A DNA stretch of 64,000 nucleotides from Desulfosarcina ovata subsp. ovata (lineage in GTDB: Bacteria; Desulfobacterota; Desulfobacteria; Desulfobacterales; Desulfosarcinaceae), in assembly GCF_009689005.1 (NCBI RefSeq), contig NZ_AP021879.1:496001-560000 (forward strand), read 5' to 3'. Below the pieces are notes generated by a model, which saw only the letters and a list, made by a program, of their open reading frames with translations, searched no databases and was not told the origin of the DNA. The translations under genes were made by a program, and so were the position numbers. Below are positions 61,768 to 64,000 of the stretch, piece by piece (position 1 is the stretch's first letter; each line of letters starts with the position of its first letter).

Positions 61768-64000
61768 ATGAGCACCATTGTCGGAACCAGCAATCGCATC
61801 ATCGAAATCAATCTGTCGACGTCGGAGATTGACGAATTCGAGGTGACCGAGAACGATCGCAGACAGTACCTGGGCGGTAAGGGCCTTGGGCTGAAACTGC
61901 TCTACGAGCGGATTCAGCAAGGGGCCGAGCCGCTGGGTGAGGAGAACTGGCTGGCTTTCATGATGGGCGTGCTCATGGGCACGGGTGCGCCGTGCAGCGG
62001 GCGCTTTAGCGTGGTCACCAAATCGCCGCTTACCGGCATCATGCTCAGCGCCTCCTGTGGCGGCCCTTTCGGCATGGCTTACAAAACCGCCGGTTACGAC
62101 GGCCTGCTGATTACCGGCAAGGCGACCTCGCCGGTGGTTGTGGTAGTGGATGAAGACGGGGCCAGAATCTCGAACGGCAGCCATTTGTGGGGACTGAATA
62201 CCCAAGACACCCAGCAGCGGGTCAACCCGGAAGGAAAGGCCGGCGTCCTGGCCATCGGACCGGCCGGTGAGAACGGTGTGCGATTTGCCAACGTTGCCTC
62301 CGGTCACCGGTTTGTGGGGCGTGGTGGCGTGGGCGCGGTGATGGGCGCCAAAAATCTCAAGGCCATCGTTGCCCGGGGCAAACATTGCAAGATCGTTCCC
62401 GCCGATCCGAAACGTTTTGTCAAAGCCAAAAAACGGGCGTCCGCCTACATTGCCAGGAACCCAACGACAGCCGATGACTACCGCCATTTCGGGACGGCCA
62501 GCCACGTCAAGTGGTGTAACGCCGCCGGTATTCTGCCGGTACGCAATTTCAGCCGGGGAAGCCACCCGCAGGCGGATCAGGTCTCCGGTGAAACCATGCG
62601 CCAGCGCTACAACAGTCGCCCGCGGACTTGCAAACCCTGCTCGATTATGTGTGGCCACAAAGGGACCCTGCCCGACGGGACCACCTGCCAGGTTCCGGAA
62701 TATGAAAGCCTCGGCCTTCTGGGGCCCAACCTGGGAATCTTCGAGCCGGATGCCATTGCTCGGCTCAACGAGCGATGCGGCCTGCTGGGCCTGGATACCA
62801 TTTCAGCGGGAGCGGTCCTGGCCTGGTGTATGGAGGCCGGTGAAAAGGGGCTGATCCAAACCGAACTGAAGTTCGGCAGTGTTGACGGCCTCCACCAGGC
62901 CCTGGACGACATGGCCCACCGTAACGGCTGGGGCGATCAGATGGCCGATGGCACCCGGTGCCTTGCCGAAAGGTACGGCGGCAGCGATTTTGCCATCCAT
63001 GTCAAGGGACTGGAAGTGCCGGCCTATGATCCCCGGGGCTCGTGGGGACAGGGATTGGCCTATGCCGTGGCCAATCGCGGTGCCTGCCACCTCTCTGCGG
63101 GCATGTTTGCCCTGGAGGTGACCTTTGGCCTGCTCGATCCGTATACTCCCCGCGGCAAGGCCCGATTTGTCCGATTTTTCGAAAACCTCTATGCCGCGGT
63201 CAACTCCCTGGTCACCTGCCAGTTTACCGCCTTCGCTTACACGCTGGAGCCGCCGGTGGTGAAATACACCCCTGCCTGGCTCCTTCGCTGGATCATGCGG
63301 TACCTGCCGTGGCTCGCCATCGGACTCACCGATGTCAGTGTCTATTCGGCGCTCTGGCGGTCGGTCACCGGTGAAAAACTGAACCAGTGGCAGCTTCTTT
63401 CCGCCGGTGCCCGCATCCATGTGCTGGAACGTCTGATGAATACCGGTGATGGCATTTCGCGCAAGGACGACACCCTTCCGCAACGGATGCTGACCCAGGC
63501 GCGCGGCGACGATCCCGAAGGCCGCACGGTTCCGCTGCAGTCCATGCTGGACGACTACTACCGGTTGCGCGGATACGACCTGCTGGGAATCCCGACGAAG
63601 AAAATCCTCTCACGACTGGGCATCGAGCCCAAATGGGAACGCCACACCGATTCCCGGATCGCGCATTTCAAACTGACCCGTCCCAAGGGCAAACGGCTGA
63701 AGCGGCTCTATCTGAGCGTGTTGTTCTGGTTTGTCGGCCGGGCCGTTGAGGCGGGGCCAAGGGTGGACCGTGACGTCCGCCAGATCTGTGCCGCCCTTCC
63801 CGAGGGATTGACTTTTTCCCTGGGAGTCGCGCCGGACGGCCCGGCCATGATCGTGGGCAAGGACCGGCGGGGTAAAATTCGCTACTGGGGAGGTGACACC
63901 ACCGACCGCCTCATCGACGTCAAACTGACCATCAAGAATATCGAAGCGGCCATGCTGCTCTTCACATTCCGGGAAGCCACCACCACTGCCGTGGCCCGAA
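61768..64000 (+). CDS. Aldehyde:ferredoxin oxidoreductase with C-terminal extension, 3' end cut by window
   Basis: At least 744 residues in one unbroken frame from MSTIVGTSNRIIEINLS. The AOR N-terminal domain (YLGGKGLGLKLLYERI, APCSGRFSVVTKSPLTG) binds tungsto- or molybdopterin. The 4Fe-4S ligands are Cys288, Cys291, Cys295 (CKPCSIMC) and probably Cys484. The normal AOR end (DDYYRLRGYDLLGIPTKKIL, SRLGIE) is near residue 620. Instead of stopping there, over 120 further residues follow, with LFWFVGRAVEAG, LTFSLGVAPDGPAMIVGKD and DVKLTIKNIEAAMLLF, resembling an SCP2/sterol-carrier-like domain. It would oxidise aldehydes to acids with ferredoxin, or reduce acids. The extension may bind a lipid-like substrate; this is inference. 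Confidence 0.9.
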   Translation, partial: MSTIVGTSNRIIEINLSTSEIDEFEVTENDRRQYLGGKGLGLKLLYERIQQGAEPLGEENWLAFMMGVLMGTGAPCSGRFSVVTKSPLTGIMLSASCGGPFGMAYKTAGYDGLLITGKATSPVVVVVDEDGARISNGSHLWGLNTQDTQQRVNPEGKAGVLAIGPAGENGVRFANVASGHRFVGRGGVGAVMGAKNLKAIVARGKHCKIVPADPKRFVKAKKRASAYIARNPTTADDYRHFGTASHVKWCNAAGILPVRNFSRGSHPQADQVSGETMRQRYNSRPRTCKPCSIMCGHKGTLPDGTTCQVPEYESLGLLGPNLGIFEPDAIARLNERCGLLGLDTISAGAVLAWCMEAGEKGLIQTELKFGSVDGLHQALDDMAHRNGWGDQMADGTRCLAERYGGSDFAIHVKGLEVPAYDPRGSWGQGLAYAVANRGACHLSAGMFALEVTFGLLDPYTPRGKARFVRFFENLYAAVNSLVTCQFTAFAYTLEPPVVKYTPAWLLRWIMRYLPWLAIGLTDVSVYSALWRSVTGEKLNQWQLLSAGARIHVLERLMNTGDGISRKDDTLPQRMLTQARGDDPEGRTVPLQSMLDDYYRLRGYDLLGIPTKKILSRLGIEPKWERHTDSRIAHFKLTRPKGKRLKRLYLSVLFWFVGRAVEAGPRVDRDVRQICAALPEGLTFSLGVAPDGPAMIVGKDRRGKIRYWGGDTTDRLIDVKLTIKNIEAAMLLFTFREATTTAVAR

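Noticed and set aside
1-64000. tRNA or rRNA genes
   Set aside because: No cloverleaf-like arrangement with a GGTTCGA-type T arm and no rRNA motif was found by eye; a covariance-model scan would be needed to exclude a tRNA fully.

Overview
The window looks like a chromosome segment of a strictly anaerobic, probably sulfate-reducing deltaproteobacterium (Desulfobacterota, Desulfobacteraceae/Desulfosarcinaceae-like). The reasons are a selenocysteine-containing HdrA, MvhD/HdrBC modules, a 2-oxoacid:ferredoxin oxidoreductase, a tungsten-type aldehyde:ferredoxin oxidoreductase, a PfaA/PfaD-type lipid synthase and many long palindromic intergenic repeats. This lineage call is inference; there is no rRNA and no tRNA that I could recognise.

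Layout. 1-2994: the leader-distal part of a large CRISPR array with a type I-C-like repeat (43 near-perfect repeats plus decayed ones at the trailer end); no cas genes are visible and the array runs off the left edge. 3040-4889: a decayed VapC/PIN toxin gene abutting an insertion sequence with perfect 18-bp terminal inverted repeats, whose transposase is split over a canonical A AAA AAG -1 frameshift site. 5189-15613: a seven-gene co-directional cluster, korDABC, a giant HdrA/GltD-type flavoprotein, an MvhD-HdrC-HdrB fusion and a Sec-HdrA-MvhD fusion. Together these look like a soluble flavin-based electron-bifurcating (or confurcating) complex joined to oxidation or synthesis of 2-oxoglutarate.

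15.6-25.7 kb: PilZ and IHF-like genes, a NarL-type regulator, a frameshifted CheB-CheR-PAS protein and several intact or broken sensor kinases, with clear pseudogene debris. 25.8-35.2 kb: a KamA-type radical SAM enzyme with an ATP-grasp ligase, a nucleotidyltransferase, a PspA-like/membrane/VWA operon and a divergent two-component system with a YkgJ-like protein. 35.4-46.0 kb: two tiny basic genes, then a membrane-proteostasis-like region: an SPFH protein overlapping a double-AAA Lon-type protease, a zinc-ribbon protein overlapping an SPFH/zinc-ribbon protein, two membrane coiled-coil proteins and a TerB-DnaJ co-chaperone. 46.2-47.8 kb: serA.

48.0-57.9 kb: a lipid/polyketide synthase locus with a KS-AT-ACPx3-KR-DH megasynthase translationally coupled to a fumarylacetoacetase-family hydrolase, a divergent DNA-binding regulator and a PfaD-type trans enoyl reductase. 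58.0-64.0 kb: HD-domain protein, XerC/D recombinase, Xaa-Pro peptidase, ElbB and an aldehyde:ferredoxin oxidoreductase with an unusual C-terminal extension, cut by the window end.

At least four families of long imperfect palindromes (about 120-170 bp) sit between genes. Several abut or even supply stop codons, and one contributes the last residues of the selenoprotein HdrA.
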